Positions 1-9,023 of a DNA stretch of 64,000 nt are shown here, in pieces. The stretch spans positions 248,001 through 312,000 of the forward strand of contig NZ_JAKOPM010000001.1 of NCBI RefSeq assembly GCF_022288805.1, read 5' to 3'. Source of the DNA: Corynebacterium yonathiae (lineage in GTDB: Bacteria > Actinomycetota > Actinomycetes > Mycobacteriales > Mycobacteriaceae). A model generated the notes under the pieces. The model had not been told where the DNA came from, searched no databases, and saw only the letters and a program-made list of their open reading frames with translations. A program made the translations under genes and the position numbers. Each line of letters begins with the position of its first letter. Position 1 is the stretch's first letter.

Positions 1-2739
1 GTGGGCGGAGTCAGCATCATCGTCTTGGCCATGCTGAGCCTCATCCATATCTTTGCTGGAACCCCTGAGCTTGGCTTTACCCCGGACAGCGCTGGTGGTG
101 CTGGCGGTGTTATCGGCTACGGCATCGGTGGCCTTTTGGAAACTGCCTTCACGTCCTTCGTTGCCGTGCCATTGCTTTTTCTGGTGATAATTTACGGCGC
201 TTTGCTGGTCACCGGGATTACCATCCGCGAGGCCTACGAGTTGGTGGCCGATGCCATTGGTGCGGCTTTCTCTCGCTTCGGCGGAGCCGAGGATGACTCT
301 TATGACGATGAAGGTGATGACCTTTATGGCCACGTCACCGGTGATATCGATGACATTGCAGAAGGCCGCGAGCGCAGCGAACGCCCCGCACGACCTGCGA
401 CCAAACGCCGTTCCTCTGAACGTGGGGGAAGCCTACGCGCTTTCCGACGCTCCTCCGAAGACCCTGCCCCGCATGGTTCCTCTTATCCGGTAGATTCCCC
501 CGCTGCGGCAGAAGAGGAACACGCAACCCGCACCTTCAGTGCGCCAAAGCGCGATGGTTTCCAAACCGTGTCCAACCCCGCCGATAAGCCGGCAGAGCGC
601 GAGATGGGGGATACCGATGAGAGCCCAGTGGTAGAAGACACCGCTGTTTCTTCGCCCGCTCAGCCAGAGTCTGCGGATCCGGAACCAACGCGCGTTTTGG
701 GCACCGCGCGCCAGCGTCCTGCTTCTAATTCTTCTCGCTCTGCTGCCGCAGCGGGTTCCGCTGCAGGCTCCGCTGTGGGGTCGGCTACTGGCGCGGTGGC
801 CGGCGCTGCTGGTGCTGCTGGTGCGGCAAGTGGCGCAGCCAAAACTGCTGCCGCCGGAGCTGCAGGTGCCGCTGGTGCGGCAGCAGCCGGTGCTGCTGCA
901 GGTGCTGCCGGCGCCGCTGCAGAAGGAGGTGCGGATGCGGTCTCATCCGCACACGAGAAGGCTCGCCAGCTCTTCCGTGAGCGTTCCGGGCGCGACGCCA
1001 CGACCGGCGCGCAAGTGGATAACGCTGAGCCTGCAACCGAAACCGCAGGAGGGACGAGCTCTACAGCTGCTCCTGCACCTGCTGCGCAGTTTGGTAACGA
1101 GAATTACGCGGTTCCCAGTACTGACTTGCTAACTCCGGGTACTCCGGCCAAAGAGCGTACCGAGATTAATGACCGCATTATCGAGGCCATCACCGATGTC
1201 TTCGAAGAGTTCAAGGTGGATGCCCAAGTAACCGGCTTCAGCCGTGGTCCGACAGTGACCCGCTATGAAATCGAGCTGGGGCCAGGCGTCAAGGTATCCA
1301 AGATTACGAACCTACAATCCAACTTGGCCTACGCTGTGGCCACGGATAATCTGCGCTTGTTGACGCCTATTCCAGGCAAATCTGCAGTTGGTATCGAGGT
1401 TCCGAACCCCGACCGCGAAATGGTTCACCTGCGCGAGGTACTGGATGCGCCAGCCATGACCAGCTCGCCAGACCCTATGCTCATCGGATTGGGCAAGGAC
1501 ATTGAAGGCGAATACACCTCCTTCTCAGTACAGAAAATGCCGCACTTGTTGGTCGCTGGTGCTACCGGTTCGGGTAAGTCCGCCTTTGTAAACTCCATGT
1601 TGGTCTCGCTGCTTACCCGCGCTACCCCAGAGCAGGTTCGCCTCATCCTGGTGGATCCAAAGATGGTGGAGCTTACCCCGTACGAGGGTATTCCGCACCT
1701 GATTACGCCCATCATCACTCAGCCGAAGAAGGCGGCGGCTGCCTTGCAGTGGCTGGTGGAGGAGATGGAGCAGCGCTACATGGATATGAAGGCTGCTCGT
1801 GTGCGCAAGATCGAGGACTATAACCGCAAGGTTGTCTCCGGTGAATACCAAGCGCCCGCAGGTTCCGAGCGCGAGGTTCGCCCGTACCCGTACATTGTCT
1901 GCGTCGTCGACGAGCTGGCCGACCTCATGATGACCGCGCCGAAGGAGATCGAGGACTCCATCGTCCGCATCACCCAGAAAGCGCGTGCCGCCGGTATTCA
2001 CCTCGTGCTGGCAACCCAGCGCCCGTCCGTGGACGTGGTTACCGGTTTGATCAAGACCAATGTGCCTTCGCGCTTGGCTTTCGCCACATCCTCGCTGACG
2101 GACTCTCGCGTCATCTTGGACCAAGGCGGAGCTGAGAAGCTCATTGGTATGGGCGATGGCCTCTTTATCCCGCAGGGTAAGCGGCCGGTGCGCATGCAGG
2201 GCGCGTTCGTTTCAGATGATGAGGTCATGGCCGTCGTCGATGCCGCGAAGTCTCAGGCTGCGCCGAACTACACCGAGGGCGTGACTGAAGAAAAGCAGTC
2301 CGAGGCCAAGCAGGAAATTGACGAGGAAATTGGCAAGGATATGGATGACCTTCTCGAGGCCGTCGAGCTGGTTGTCACCGCCCAATTGGGATCTACTTCT
2401 ATGTTGCAGCGTAAGCTGCGCATTGGCTTTGCCAAGGCTGGCCGCCTAATGGATCTCATGGAATCCCGTGGTGTTGTCGGTCCATCCGAGGGCTCAAAGG
2501 CCCGCGAAGTGCTTGTGAAGCCGGAAGAGCTCGATACCATCATTTGGATGATTAAGGGCGCCGACCCGGCTGAGGCCCCGAAGGAGATTCAGGAAGAGAT
2601 GCAGCAGCAGGAGCAGAATGAAGCGGCAGCTTCCTCCGATGCCGATGCTCCCGCACCCTCCGATTCCTCCCCGGAAGGCGATGCTGGTGATACCCGTACC
2701 GTCCAGGCAACGTATAACCCTTCGGCAGGCGCCTTTTAA
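1..2739 (+). CDS. ftsK: DNA translocase FtsK, 5' end cut off by the window
   Basis: FtsK/SpoIIIE-family motor that pumps chromosomal DNA through the division septum. The reading frame is open from base 1, and the visible protein (912 residues) holds only two membrane segments (about residues 4-20 and 49-72). FtsK normally has four, so the true start lies upstream and the GTG at base 1 is probably internal. After the membrane part comes an acidic and Arg-rich linker, then an Ala/Gly-rich stretch (about 247-312). The motor follows: Walker A GATGSGKS at 520-527, a Walker B segment ending VVDELADLM near 636, and LATQRPSVD near 670. A C-terminal gamma (winged-helix, KOPS-reading) domain lies near 790-850. 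The tail is Gln/Glu- and Ser/Asp-rich. The terC riboswitch follows within about 25 bases. Confidence 0.95.
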   Translation: MGGVSIIVLAMLSLIHIFAGTPELGFTPDSAGGAGGVIGYGIGGLLETAFTSFVAVPLLFLVIIYGALLVTGITIREAYELVADAIGAAFSRFGGAEDDSYDDEGDDLYGHVTGDIDDIAEGRERSERPARPATKRRSSERGGSLRAFRRSSEDPAPHGSSYPVDSPAAAEEEHATRTFSAPKRDGFQTVSNPADKPAEREMGDTDESPVVEDTAVSSPAQPESADPEPTRVLGTARQRPASNSSRSAAAAGSAAGSAVGSATGAVAGAAGAAGAASGAAKTAAAGAAGAAGAAAAGAAAGAAGAAAEGGADAVSSAHEKARQLFRERSGRDATTGAQVDNAEPATETAGGTSSTAAPAPAAQFGNENYAVPSTDLLTPGTPAKERTEINDRIIEAITDVFEEFKVDAQVTGFSRGPTVTRYEIELGPGVKVSKITNLQSNLAYAVATDNLRLLTPIPGKSAVGIEVPNPDREMVHLREVLDAPAMTSSPDPMLIGLGKDIEGEYTSFSVQKMPHLLVAGATGSGKSAFVNSMLVSLLTRATPEQVRLILVDPKMVELTPYEGIPHLITPIITQPKKAAAALQWLVEEMEQRYMDMKAARVRKIEDYNRKVVSGEYQAPAGSEREVRPYPYIVCVVDELADLMMTAPKEIEDSIVRITQKARAAGIHLVLATQRPSVDVVTGLIKTNVPSRLAFATSSLTDSRVILDQGGAEKLIGMGDGLFIPQGKRPVRMQGAFVSDDEVMAVVDAAKSQAAPNYTEGVTEEKQSEAKQEIDEEIGKDMDDLLEAVELVVTAQLGSTSMLQRKLRIGFAKAGRLMDLMESRGVVGPSEGSKAREVLVKPEELDTIIWMIKGADPAEAPKEIQEEMQQQEQNEAAASSDADAPAPSDSSPEGDAGDTRTVQATYNPSAGAF
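739..936 (+). repeat. Ala/Gly low-complexity linker inside ftsK
   Basis: About 66 codons consisting almost only of Ala and Gly with a few Ser, Thr and Val. They are encoded by repeated GCT/GCC/GCA and GGT/GGC triplets. The stretch sits between the membrane part and the motor of FtsK, where linkers vary freely in length between species. It is likely prone to slippage. Confidence 0.75.
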
Positions 2740-2761
2740 GATCGTGTAGAGTTGGACGAGT

Positions 2762-2897
2762 CTTGGAGGGGAGTACCCCATTTTTCGGTATCGATCGTCA
2801 GCACGGAAGCGTCAAGCTCCCGGTCGTGCCGGCCCGGCTGCTTTGTAGTCGGGCGGGGGAGACCTCCGGTCATTTTGTTGTATCTTCGACCGGAGGG
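2762..2897 (+). promoter_or_regulatory. yybP-ykoY type manganese riboswitch before terC
   Basis: The leader shows the two conserved elements of this class in order: GGGGAGTA (2768-2775) and, later, GGGGGAGACC (2855-2864), with an intervening CGTCA (2796-2800). GGAGG at 2765-2769 can pair with CCTCC at 2863-2867 to close the aptamer stem (P1). The same CCTCC lies in CCTCCGGTC (2863-2871), which is a perfect 9-bp complement of GACCGGAGG (2888-2896). That second arm contains the terC ribosome binding site GGAGGG (2892-2897). The two pairings exclude each other, which predicts a translational switch in which Mn2+ stabilises P1 and frees the ribosome site. The class and its Mn2+ ligand are established knowledge; the ON direction is inferred from the pairing. 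Confidence 0.85.
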
Positions 2898-2905
2898 ATG
2901 TACCA

Positions 2906-4027
2906 ATGCATGTGCCATTGTGGATCTGGGCGATTTCCATCGTCGTTATTTTGGGATTCTTTGTTTTTGACTTCTACTCTCATGTGCGGACCCCGCACGA
3001 GCCAACGCTGAAGGAATCCGGGTTTTGGACCCTGTTCTATGTAGGTGTTGCTCTTCTCTTTGGTGCCGGTGTGTGGGTCATTTGGGACCACGAACACGGC
3101 ATTCAATACCTCACGGGTTACGTGACCGAAAAGGCGCTATCAGTAGACAACCTCTTTGTCTTCGCGCTCATCATGGGGGCCTTCAAAATCCCGCGCAAGT
3201 ACCAGCAAAAGGTATTGCTCATCGGTATCGTCATCGCCTTGGCGTGCCGATTAGTATTTATCCTCTTGGGTGCTGCGGTCATTGCTGCTTGGTCCGATAT
3301 TTTCTATCTCTTTGCACTATTTCTCATTTACACGGCGATTAAACTTATCGTCGATGAGGTTCGCGATGCCCCTGAGACCGATCCCAATGACATGGGCATC
3401 ATCAAACTGATCCGCAAGGTAGTCCACGTTACTCCGCGCTACCACGGTGATAAGCTCACGCACCGCGTGGAGAATTCCGCCGGTAAGCGCAAATTTGCCT
3501 TTACCCCGCTTTTTATTGCGCTGGTTTCCGTTGGCCTCATTGACGTGATGTTTGCCTTTGACTCCATTCCGGCTATCTACGGCATTACTTCAGAGGCGTT
3601 TTTGGTCTTTACCACCAACGCATTCTCCCTTATGGGATTGCGCCAGATGTATTTCCTGCTTGATGGCCTGCTTGATCGCCTGGTGTACCTACCTTATGGT
3701 TTGGGCATCATCTTGGGCTTTATTGGTGTCAAGCTGCTATTCCACGCGCTGCATGAGAATAACTTGCCGTTTATTAACGGCGGCGAGAACGTGGAGACCA
3801 TTCCAGAGTTTTCCACTATCACCTCCCTCATCGTGATCGTGGGTGTACTGATTATTACGGTGATCGCCTCGATTATTAAAAATAAGCGAGATGAGAACCA
3901 AGGCGGAGTGCCGGTATCGCACAATCACTTCGACTGGGACGAGGAAGGCAATAAGATCGTTCGCAATAAGAAAGGCGAATTCTTGGGCAAGGCCGAAGAC
4001 CTGCCCAAAGAGGAATTGCCGCACTAA
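2906..4027 (+). CDS. TerC-family integral membrane protein, probable Mn2+ exporter
   Basis: 373-residue polytopic protein with about eight membrane segments. It has the family's two related halves: a first motif TEKALSVDNLFV near residue 80, and a second one, VGLIDVMFAFDSIPAIYG, near 205-222. Acidic residues inside these segments are thought to carry the metal. TerC proteins behind yybP-ykoY riboswitches export or deliver manganese, and this gene has such a leader directly upstream. That makes Mn2+ efflux much more likely than the historical tellurite label. The start at 2906 is set by GGAGGG eight bases upstream; an ATG at 2898 is out of frame. The C-terminal tail (about 335-373) is charged and cytoplasmic. 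The stop overlaps the stop of the convergent YciI gene. Confidence 0.9.
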   Translation: MHVPLWIWAISIVVILGFFVFDFYSHVRTPHEPTLKESGFWTLFYVGVALLFGAGVWVIWDHEHGIQYLTGYVTEKALSVDNLFVFALIMGAFKIPRKYQQKVLLIGIVIALACRLVFILLGAAVIAAWSDIFYLFALFLIYTAIKLIVDEVRDAPETDPNDMGIIKLIRKVVHVTPRYHGDKLTHRVENSAGKRKFAFTPLFIALVSVGLIDVMFAFDSIPAIYGITSEAFLVFTTNAFSLMGLRQMYFLLDGLLDRLVYLPYGLGIILGFIGVKLLFHALHENNLPFINGGENVETIPEFSTITSLIVIVGVLIITVIASIIKNKRDENQGGVPVSHNHFDWDEEGNKIVRNKKGEFLGKAEDLPKEELPH

Positions 4028-4311
4028 AAGCGAGCGTTGACGGGACTCCATTCGCGGAAGCTACGGCCGGTGATGCAGCCGGCCTGATAGAACGGGTCGT
4101 TGTCCATGAGGGCGATGGCATCAGCAACCACGGCGTCGTCGTCAAGTGCCACGATGATAAGCGCGCCTCCCTTGGAATCTGTCAGCGGGCCGGTGGCAAT
4201 AATGGTGCCCTCTTCAAAAAGCTGCGAGGTAAATTCGCGGTGCGCTGGGCGGGCCTTGGCGATCTCTGGATTAGTGGGGTTGTAGTCGTAGCTAACTGCA
4301 AAATACTTCAT
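4024..4311 (-). CDS. YciI-family protein
   Basis: Small (95-residue) ferredoxin-like alpha/beta protein of the YciI/YCII family. It starts MKYFAVSYDY and contains the typical RPAHREF segment with a conserved His and the ATGPLTD strand-turn. Family members are poorly characterised; some bacterial relatives are dehalogenase-like or muconolactone-isomerase-like enzymes, so no substrate can be named. Upstream in-frame codons allow a start nine residues earlier, but the family alignment begins at MKYF. It is convergent with terC (stops overlap by 3 bases) and divergent from pgsA. Confidence 0.75.
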   Translation of the reverse strand: MKYFAVSYDYNPTNPEIAKARPAHREFTSQLFEEGTIIATGPLTDSKGGALIIVALDDDAVVADAIALMDNDPFYQAGCITGRSFREWSPVNARF

Positions 4312-4370
4312 GCTGTGCATTTTAATTTGCAGGGGCATCTAAGCGCAGGCCCTTAGTGCTAACGGGTAGT

Positions 4371-4955
4371 ATGTATAACGTGAATCAACCCGGAACACAG
4401 TCAGCGCAATCCTCGGATGTGAATCCGCAGGTGTCCAATTGGAACCTGCCAAATATTCTCACCAGCCTGCGCATTCTATTCATTCCGGTATTTGCATGGC
4501 TGGTCATCGCAGACCATGAATGGTGGGCTTTTGGCCTATTTGCAGCGCTAATGTTGACCGATAAGCTCGACGGCGACATTGCCCGCGCCCGCGGCCTTAT
4601 CACTAACTTCGGCAAAATCGCCGATCCCATCGCGGATAAAGCGCTTATGACCACTGCACTGGTCTGCCTCAATATTATTGGGGTATTGCCGGTGTGGATT
4701 ACTGTTGTCATCCTCATCCGTGAATTCGGCATCACCATCTGGCGGATGATTTTGCTGCGCCGCGGAAAGGTAGTGCCTGCTTCCAAGGGCGGCAAGCTAA
4801 AGACGGTATTGCAATCGGTGGCCGTTGGTCTGTACTTGTGGCCGCTGCCAGAGTGGATGAACCTACCTACCTTCCTAGTCATGCTGTTGGCAACAGCGGT
4901 GACTGTGGTCACCGGTGCGCAGTATCTCATTGACGGCAAAAAGCAGAATAGCTAG
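4371..4955 (+). CDS. pgsA: CDP-diacylglycerol--glycerol-3-phosphate 3-phosphatidyltransferase
   Basis: Makes phosphatidylglycerophosphate from CDP-diacylglycerol and glycerol-3-phosphate, the committed step to phosphatidylglycerol and cardiolipin. The CDP-alcohol phosphotransferase signature is complete near residues 63-87: DG, AR, then G with two spaced Asp (DGDIARARG followed by GKIADPIADK). Several membrane helices follow. The start is not certain: ATG at 4371 is chosen, but an in-frame GTG at 4380 and an ATG at 4356 are possible, and no strong ribosome site is seen. The gene is 7 bases from cinA, followed by clgR, the usual actinobacterial order ftsK-terC-pgsA-cinA-clgR. Confidence 0.9.
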   Translation: MYNVNQPGTQSAQSSDVNPQVSNWNLPNILTSLRILFIPVFAWLVIADHEWWAFGLFAALMLTDKLDGDIARARGLITNFGKIADPIADKALMTTALVCLNIIGVLPVWITVVILIREFGITIWRMILLRRGKVVPASKGGKLKTVLQSVAVGLYLWPLPEWMNLPTFLVMLLATAVTVVTGAQYLIDGKKQNS

Positions 4956-4962
4956 GGAATCC

Positions 4963-5460
4963 ATGAGCACTACGGCGGCTGGTCTGGTATCACAGCTCAC
5001 CCAGCGTGGCGAAACCGTGTCCTTCTGCGAGTCACTTACTGCCGGGTTGGCTAGCGCTACGGTGGCGTCCGTTCCCGGCGCATCGGCTGTGTTGCGCGGG
5101 GGTCTAATCACGTATGCCACCGAGGTGAAATCCCACTTCTTGCGCCAATCTATCGCTGATATCGAGGCCGTCGGCGTGGTTTCCGGCGAGACCGCTCTGG
5201 CTATGGCGCGTGCCGCAGTGGCAGAAACCGATGCAGACTGGGGGATAGGCCTTACCGGAGTCGCGGGCCCAGACCGACAAGAGGGCAAGCCAGCAGGCAC
5301 GGTCTACATTGGAATCTATTCCCCTGGCAGAGTTGCTTTCTCCCAGCTGCTTGCCGGACTAGGGGAAGAACGAAATGAGATCCGAGAGGCCACGGTGGCA
5401 GCGGCTTTGCGGATACTAGGAACAGCTTTGGAACAAAATCCGGTAGGGCGGGAACAATAA
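4963..5460 (+). CDS. CinA C-terminal domain protein (nicotinamide-nucleotide amidase type)
   Basis: 165-residue stand-alone version of the CinA C-terminal domain. Its best-studied members (PncC) deamidate nicotinamide mononucleotide in NAD salvage. Seen: [19 protein letters not shown] near the N-terminus, [12 protein letters not shown], and [20 protein letters not shown]. All are signature segments of the active domain, including the catalytic Ser/Lys region. The N-terminal molybdopterin-binding-like domain of full-length CinA is absent, as is normal in actinobacteria. ATG 4963 lies 7 bases after the pgsA stop, so translation is probably coupled. An upstream in-frame start at 4915 lies inside pgsA and is rejected. 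Confidence 0.85.
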   Translation: MSTTAAGLVSQLTQRGETVSFCESLTAGLASATVASVPGASAVLRGGLITYATEVKSHFLRQSIADIEAVGVVSGETALAMARAAVAETDADWGIGLTGVAGPDRQEGKPAGTVYIGIYSPGRVAFSQLLAGLGEERNEIREATVAAALRILGTALEQNPVGREQ

Positions 5461-5486
5461 CGGGAAGAGGGGCGTTGACTATAGTG

Positions 5487-5849
5487 ATGAACATTTCTAC
5501 TGCAGTCCTCGAACACTCGATATCCGGCGCCGCAACACCGGCGGCACCCAGCACTGCTCGTACCCCTGAGCCGCTTTTGCGCGAAGCCCTTGGGTTGACG
5601 CTGCGCGCCTTCCGCGCGGACAAGGGAGTAACCTTGCGTGAATTAGCTGGAGTAGCTCGCGTATCCCCAGGATATCTCTCGGAGTTGGAGCGCGGCCGCA
5701 AAGAGGTCTCCTCTGAACTGCTCGCGTCTGTATGCCACGCGCTAGATTGCTCGGTGTCTGACGTACTGATCGAAGCCGCCGGTTACATGGCTCTTCCTTC
5801 CATGGATGAGGAGCTTGCCCACACGGCGCCTGCCGCATCAGAACTCTAG
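5487..5849 (+). CDS. clgR: XRE-family transcriptional activator ClgR
   Basis: Small regulator with a central Cro/C1-type helix-turn-helix: [22 protein letters not shown], recognition helix [16 protein letters not shown]. In corynebacteria and mycobacteria ClgR activates clpP, clpC and other proteolysis and repair genes, and in mycobacteria also pspA. It is itself a Clp substrate. The usual C-terminal degradation tail would be the short hydrophobic/Ala end seen here (APAASEL); that is an inference. The start is ambiguous among TTG 5475, GTG 5484 and ATG 5487; the purine run GAAGAGGGG at 5464-5472 best suits 5484 or 5487. It lies 26 bases after cinA and upstream of pspA. Confidence 0.88.
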   Translation: MNISTAVLEHSISGAATPAAPSTARTPEPLLREALGLTLRAFRADKGVTLRELAGVARVSPGYLSELERGRKEVSSELLASVCHALDCSVSDVLIEAAGYMALPSMDEELAHTAPAASEL

Positions 5850-6037
5850 AGCACCGCGGTTCGCCGTGCCTGCAGCCGGCCTTGTCCATGCGAGGAGGTC
5901 GGCTGTGGTGATTATGGGGAGGACGTCGCCAAGCCTCGGCGAAAGTGGGGAGTGCAAGCGGCGGAAACGGCGCTTCGCTACTATAAATTGCAGAACAAAA
6001 CGCACGTATATTTAGCCAAGGAAGGTTGAAGCACACC
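5850..6037 (+). promoter_or_regulatory. clgR-pspA intergenic region with likely pspA promoter
   Basis: 188 bases without a gene. A TATAAAT element at 5982-5988 is a reasonable -10 for pspA, about 50 bases before its start. An inverted repeat TCGCC/GGCGA (5926-5930 and 5938-5942) lies upstream and could bind a regulator. I could not fit a full published ClgR motif to it. Confidence 0.4.
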
Positions 6038-6898
6038 ATGGCGAACCCATTTGTTAAGGCCTGGAAATACCTGATGGCCCTCTTCGATAACAAGATCGAG
6101 GAAAACGCCGATCCGAAGGTACAAATCGAGCAGGCCATCGAGGAAGCTCAGCGTCAGCACCAAGAGCTATCTCAGCAGGCCGCTGCCGTGATTGGTAACC
6201 AGCGTCAGCTGGAAATGCAGCTCAACCGCCGCCTGTCTGAGGTAGAAAAGCTGCAGGGGAATGCCCGTCAGGCTCTGGAATTGGCTGACCAGGCCCGTGC
6301 CAAGGGCGATGAGAACAAAGCCGTGGAATACGAAAATGCAGCCGAGGCTTTCGCCGCCCAGTTGGTGACTGCGGAGGAATCCGTAGAAGATACCAAGAAG
6401 TTGCACGACCAAGCGCTGCAGCAGGCTGAAAAGGCTAAGCATGCGGTTCAGCGCAACAACGCCGCGCTGCGTGAAAAGGTCAATGAGCGCTCCAAACTGC
6501 TCTCCCAGCTGGAGCAAGCAAAGATGCAGGAAAAGGTTTCCGAGTCGTTGAACTCCATGAACGAGCTGACCGCTAATGGCAACACTCCATCCCTGGATTC
6601 TGTGCGTGATAAGATTGAGCGGCGCTATTCCAAGGCATTGGGCCAAGCCGAGCTTGCAGAGAACTCTGTGGAAAACCGCATGGCAGAGGTGCAGCAGGCT
6701 GGCGTGCAGATGGCCGGCCACTCCCGTTTGGAGCAAATTCGCAGCGAAATGAACTCCTCCAAGTCCGTGGAAGGCAATAAAACCCAGGCTATTGAGGGCA
6801 ATAAAGCTCCCGGCTCTGCTGCCGATAGCGCAGCGCAGCCTGGCACCGCTGCCGACGATGCGGTGCAGGCCCGTTTGCGTGAGTTGCGTGGGGAGTAA
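6038..6898 (+). CDS. pspA: PspA/IM30 family membrane-stress protein
   Basis: 286-residue protein of the phage-shock PspA/Vipp1 family, which coats and stabilises the inner membrane under envelope stress. The N-terminal amphipathic segment [18 protein letters not shown] is the membrane-binding helix. It is followed by a long alpha-helical coiled coil (about 25-225) rich in Gln, Glu, Ala and Lys. The C-terminal 60 residues are Ala/Gly/Ser-rich and low in order. The start is ATG 6038, after AAGGAAGG about 10 bases upstream. The position directly behind clgR agrees with the mycobacterial ClgR-PspA circuit, in which ClgR activates and PspA feeds back on ClgR. The circuit here is inferred from that precedent. 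A strong terminator follows. Confidence 0.88.
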   Translation: MANPFVKAWKYLMALFDNKIEENADPKVQIEQAIEEAQRQHQELSQQAAAVIGNQRQLEMQLNRRLSEVEKLQGNARQALELADQARAKGDENKAVEYENAAEAFAAQLVTAEESVEDTKKLHDQALQQAEKAKHAVQRNNAALREKVNERSKLLSQLEQAKMQEKVSESLNSMNELTANGNTPSLDSVRDKIERRYSKALGQAELAENSVENRMAEVQQAGVQMAGHSRLEQIRSEMNSSKSVEGNKTQAIEGNKAPGSAADSAAQPGTAADDAVQARLRELRGE

Positions 6899-6918
6899 AG
6901 CCACAACTTCTTAGAAAT

Positions 6919-6967
6919 TACCGCCTTCCCCGAAGAAAATCTCTCGGCCCAGGAAGGCGGTATTTTT
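6919..6967. terminator. Bidirectional terminator between pspA and bioN
   Basis: Perfect 11-bp inverted repeat TACCGCCTTCC (6919-6929) and GGAAGGCGGTA (6952-6962), loop of 22 bases, followed by TTTTT on the plus strand. It separates two convergent transcription units. Confidence 0.85.
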
Positions 6968-6972
6968 AGCTC

Positions 6973-7593
6973 TCAGTCGCCGACGCCTCGGGCTTGTAGT
7001 GCTTCACCCATGGCCCGTGCACGCCGGATGGAGCGAATGATGACAGGGGTGCCAAATGCCAAAGGCGACATGCCAGCACCGCGCGCTTTGCGGGCATCGA
7101 GGACCTCATAGACGGTTTCAAACATGAGTGGGATGAGCCGAATCGTCAGTGACATGGCTAGGCTGATGTTTTCTACCGGCACACCTACTCGCTCAAGCGG
7201 CTGCAGCGATTCTTCTAAAGACTCCATGATGGCGTCCACAGTGGACGTAAGCGTCAGCAAGAATGCGGCCATCATGGCAGCGAAGACATTGAGGAACATC
7301 ACCGCCGCATAATCGAAGTCCTTTGCCCACCATTGAAAGCTTGCCAAGGGAACCAAGAATAGCAGCGGTGGCCACACTTGGCTCCAAGCAATGCGCAGTG
7401 GAATCTGGGCGCAGCCATAGAGAATGACAACAAAGATGACACCGCCAGCTGCCCACGGAATGGACTTGAAGAAGAGGCTGGTGACCAGAATAAAAACGAG
7501 TAGGAATGCGATCTTCCAGCTGGGTTTGAGCCGGTGAACAAAGCTGGTGCCGTCAACATAGACCGAGAGCGGGAGATTCGTGCGTCGCTGCAT
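6973..7593 (-). CDS. bioN: Biotin ECF transporter transmembrane T component
   Basis: 206-residue EcfT-type subunit of the energy-coupling-factor importer for biotin. It couples ATP hydrolysis by BioM to the substrate-binding protein BioY. Membrane segments lie in the first 130 residues. The C-terminal coupling region carries the family's two Ala-Arg-Gly/Ala-rich signatures (ARKARGAG and IRRARAMGEALQARG), which contact the ATPase. The start at 7593 is 11 bases after the bioM stop. The last gene of the bioY-bioM-bioN operon; it ends at a bidirectional terminator. Confidence 0.9.
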   Translation of the reverse strand: MQRRTNLPLSVYVDGTSFVHRLKPSWKIAFLLVFILVTSLFFKSIPWAAGGVIFVVILYGCAQIPLRIAWSQVWPPLLFLVPLASFQWWAKDFDYAAVMFLNVFAAMMAAFLLTLTSTVDAIMESLEESLQPLERVGVPVENISLAMSLTIRLIPLMFETVYEVLDARKARGAGMSPLAFGTPVIIRSIRRARAMGEALQARGVGD

Positions 7594-7604
7594 GGCAATC
7601 CTTC

Positions 7605-8297
7605 CTACAGCGGCCGCTGGGCCATGAGGTTTTGGTAGAAATCTATGACCTCCGCTGGTTGTCCATCAGCGGCGATGCGATGGTCATCGATGCAGATGAC
7701 ACGATCAAAATCGCGGAGAAAATCCAGATCGTGGGTGACTACAATCAGCTGCTGCTCCAGCCGTGCGAATTCCCTTTTGATCCGATCGCGGTTGCGCAGA
7801 TCCAGCAGGGTAGTGGGCTCATCAGCGATGACGAGAATGGGATCGATAACCATGACGGCTGCCAGCGCGAGGAGCTGCTTTTGTCCGCCGGAAAGTGTAT
7901 GCGGTGAGCGCTCGGCAAGCTCTCCGAGCCCAAAACGCTCAAGAGCAGCATCTACCCGGGCGGTGCGCTCGTGTTTGGGTAATTTAAAGCGGCGTAGCGA
8001 AAATGCCACGTCATCGCGCACATTGGGCATCACAATCTGATTTTCGGCGTCCGAAAAGACAAAGCCTACTTTTTCGCGCACCTTTTTGCCCTGCTTGGCG
8101 ACGTCCATCTGGTCCACCGTCACCGTACCCTTACTGGGAGCTCCCAGGCCGTTAATGAGCCTAGTCAGCGTGGATTTTCCGCCACCATTTTGGCCGATTA
8201 TTCCTATGCGCTGTTCAGTAAGCGTGAGGTTGATGTCCTCAAGCACGACGGTGCCATCAAAGGCTACCGTGACCGAGGAAAAATCGATGGTGGGCAC
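7605..8297 (-). CDS. bioM: Biotin ECF transporter ATPase
   Basis: 230-residue ABC ATPase. Walker A GQNGGGKST at residues 35-43, Q-loop near 80, signature LSGGQKQ near 132, Walker B ILVIADEPTTLLD, and H-loop VTHD near 190. It powers biotin uptake with BioN and BioY. Its first base overlaps the last base of bioY, so translation is coupled. Only one ATPase gene is present, as expected for the dedicated BioMNY type rather than the group II modules with two ATPases. Confidence 0.92.
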   Translation of the reverse strand: MPTIDFSSVTVAFDGTVVLEDINLTLTEQRIGIIGQNGGGKSTLTRLINGLGAPSKGTVTVDQMDVAKQGKKVREKVGFVFSDAENQIVMPNVRDDVAFSLRRFKLPKHERTARVDAALERFGLGELAERSPHTLSGGQKQLLALAAVMVIDPILVIADEPTTLLDLRNRDRIKREFARLEQQLIVVTHDLDFLRDFDRVICIDDHRIAADGQPAEVIDFYQNLMAQRPL

Positions 8298-8860
8298 TAG
8301 GAGGCCTTTCGTCCCATTAGATCGGGGAAAGCTGCATGGACACCGAGAGCGATAATGACGGCTACGACAAGCTTCGCGGCATCTACAGGAATGAAGGGCA
8401 GCTGGGCGGCAAAGGCCGGTCCAATCTCCAAGCCGGAGCGGATCATGAGGCCAAAGGCACCGCAGATGTACTGGACGGCGAGGCCGACCATGGCAGCAAC
8501 GGCGAGTACGAGGGTCATGCCGCCCTTGTTCTTGGGGGAGCGGTAGGCGATAGCGCCGGAAATGGCCGGGGAAAGAACGTAGCCGATGATATAGCCCGCG
8601 GTAGGCCCCGCCAGTGCGCGCAGCGTGGTTCCGCCACCGGCCAAAACGGGAAGGGCAAGGCCCAAAAACAAGAAAAGGACACCTACGTATCCGCCGCGTT
8701 TGCCGCCCAAAATTAAGCCGGCGAGGATAAGCGCTGCATTTTGCAGCACGATGGGGACGCCTGCCGAGCCGATGGGAATGGAAACGAATGCGAGGACAAT
8801 GACAAGGGCGGTAAACACGGCAACATATGCAATGGTGGTGGCCAGAGAGTTCTCTTTCAT
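8297..8860 (-). CDS. bioY: Biotin ECF transporter S component (BioY)
   Basis: 187-residue, six-helix membrane protein that binds biotin with high affinity. BioY-type features are visible: IPIGSAGVPIVLQNAALILAG near 27-47 and the Gly-rich stretches GGKRGGYVGVLF and GPTAGYIIGYVL. It is the first gene of the operon. No biotin synthesis gene is in the window, and many corynebacteria are biotin auxotrophs that rely on this importer. The likely promoter and a BioQ-like operator lie 37-60 bases upstream. Confidence 0.93.
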   Translation of the reverse strand: MKENSLATTIAYVAVFTALVIVLAFVSIPIGSAGVPIVLQNAALILAGLILGGKRGGYVGVLFLFLGLALPVLAGGGTTLRALAGPTAGYIIGYVLSPAISGAIAYRSPKNKGGMTLVLAVAAMVGLAVQYICGAFGLMIRSGLEIGPAFAAQLPFIPVDAAKLVVAVIIALGVHAAFPDLMGRKAS

Positions 8861-8896
8861 GATGAAGAGGTTAGCACTGCATGAAAACTGCAGACA

Positions 8897-8920
8897 ATTA
8901 TAGGTTTTGAACGATGTTCA
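8897..8920 (-). promoter_or_regulatory. bioYMN promoter with BioQ-like operator
   Basis: Read on the minus strand, TATAAT (8897-8902) is a -10 element. Immediately upstream lies the perfect palindrome TGAAC-GAT-GTTCA (8908-8920). The TetR-type biotin regulator BioQ of C. glutamicum is known to bind a 13-bp TGAAC-N3-GTT-type element, so this is a strong candidate operator placed in the -10/-35 spacer, where binding would repress. Confidence 0.75.
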
Positions 8921-9023
8921 TTTAGAGCTTCAAGTTGGGTGCCAAAGGAAAGGCGGTGGACGAACAGTTAGCCTTTACCGGGCTGCTGGCGCGGCCTGTC
9001 GCACACTGAGTAGGATGGCCCGC

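Noticed and set aside
660..1036. Minus-strand and alternate-frame open frames over the ftsK Ala/Gly linker
   Set aside because: They arise from the repeated GC-rich codons of ftsK; they are low-complexity with no start signal or family match.
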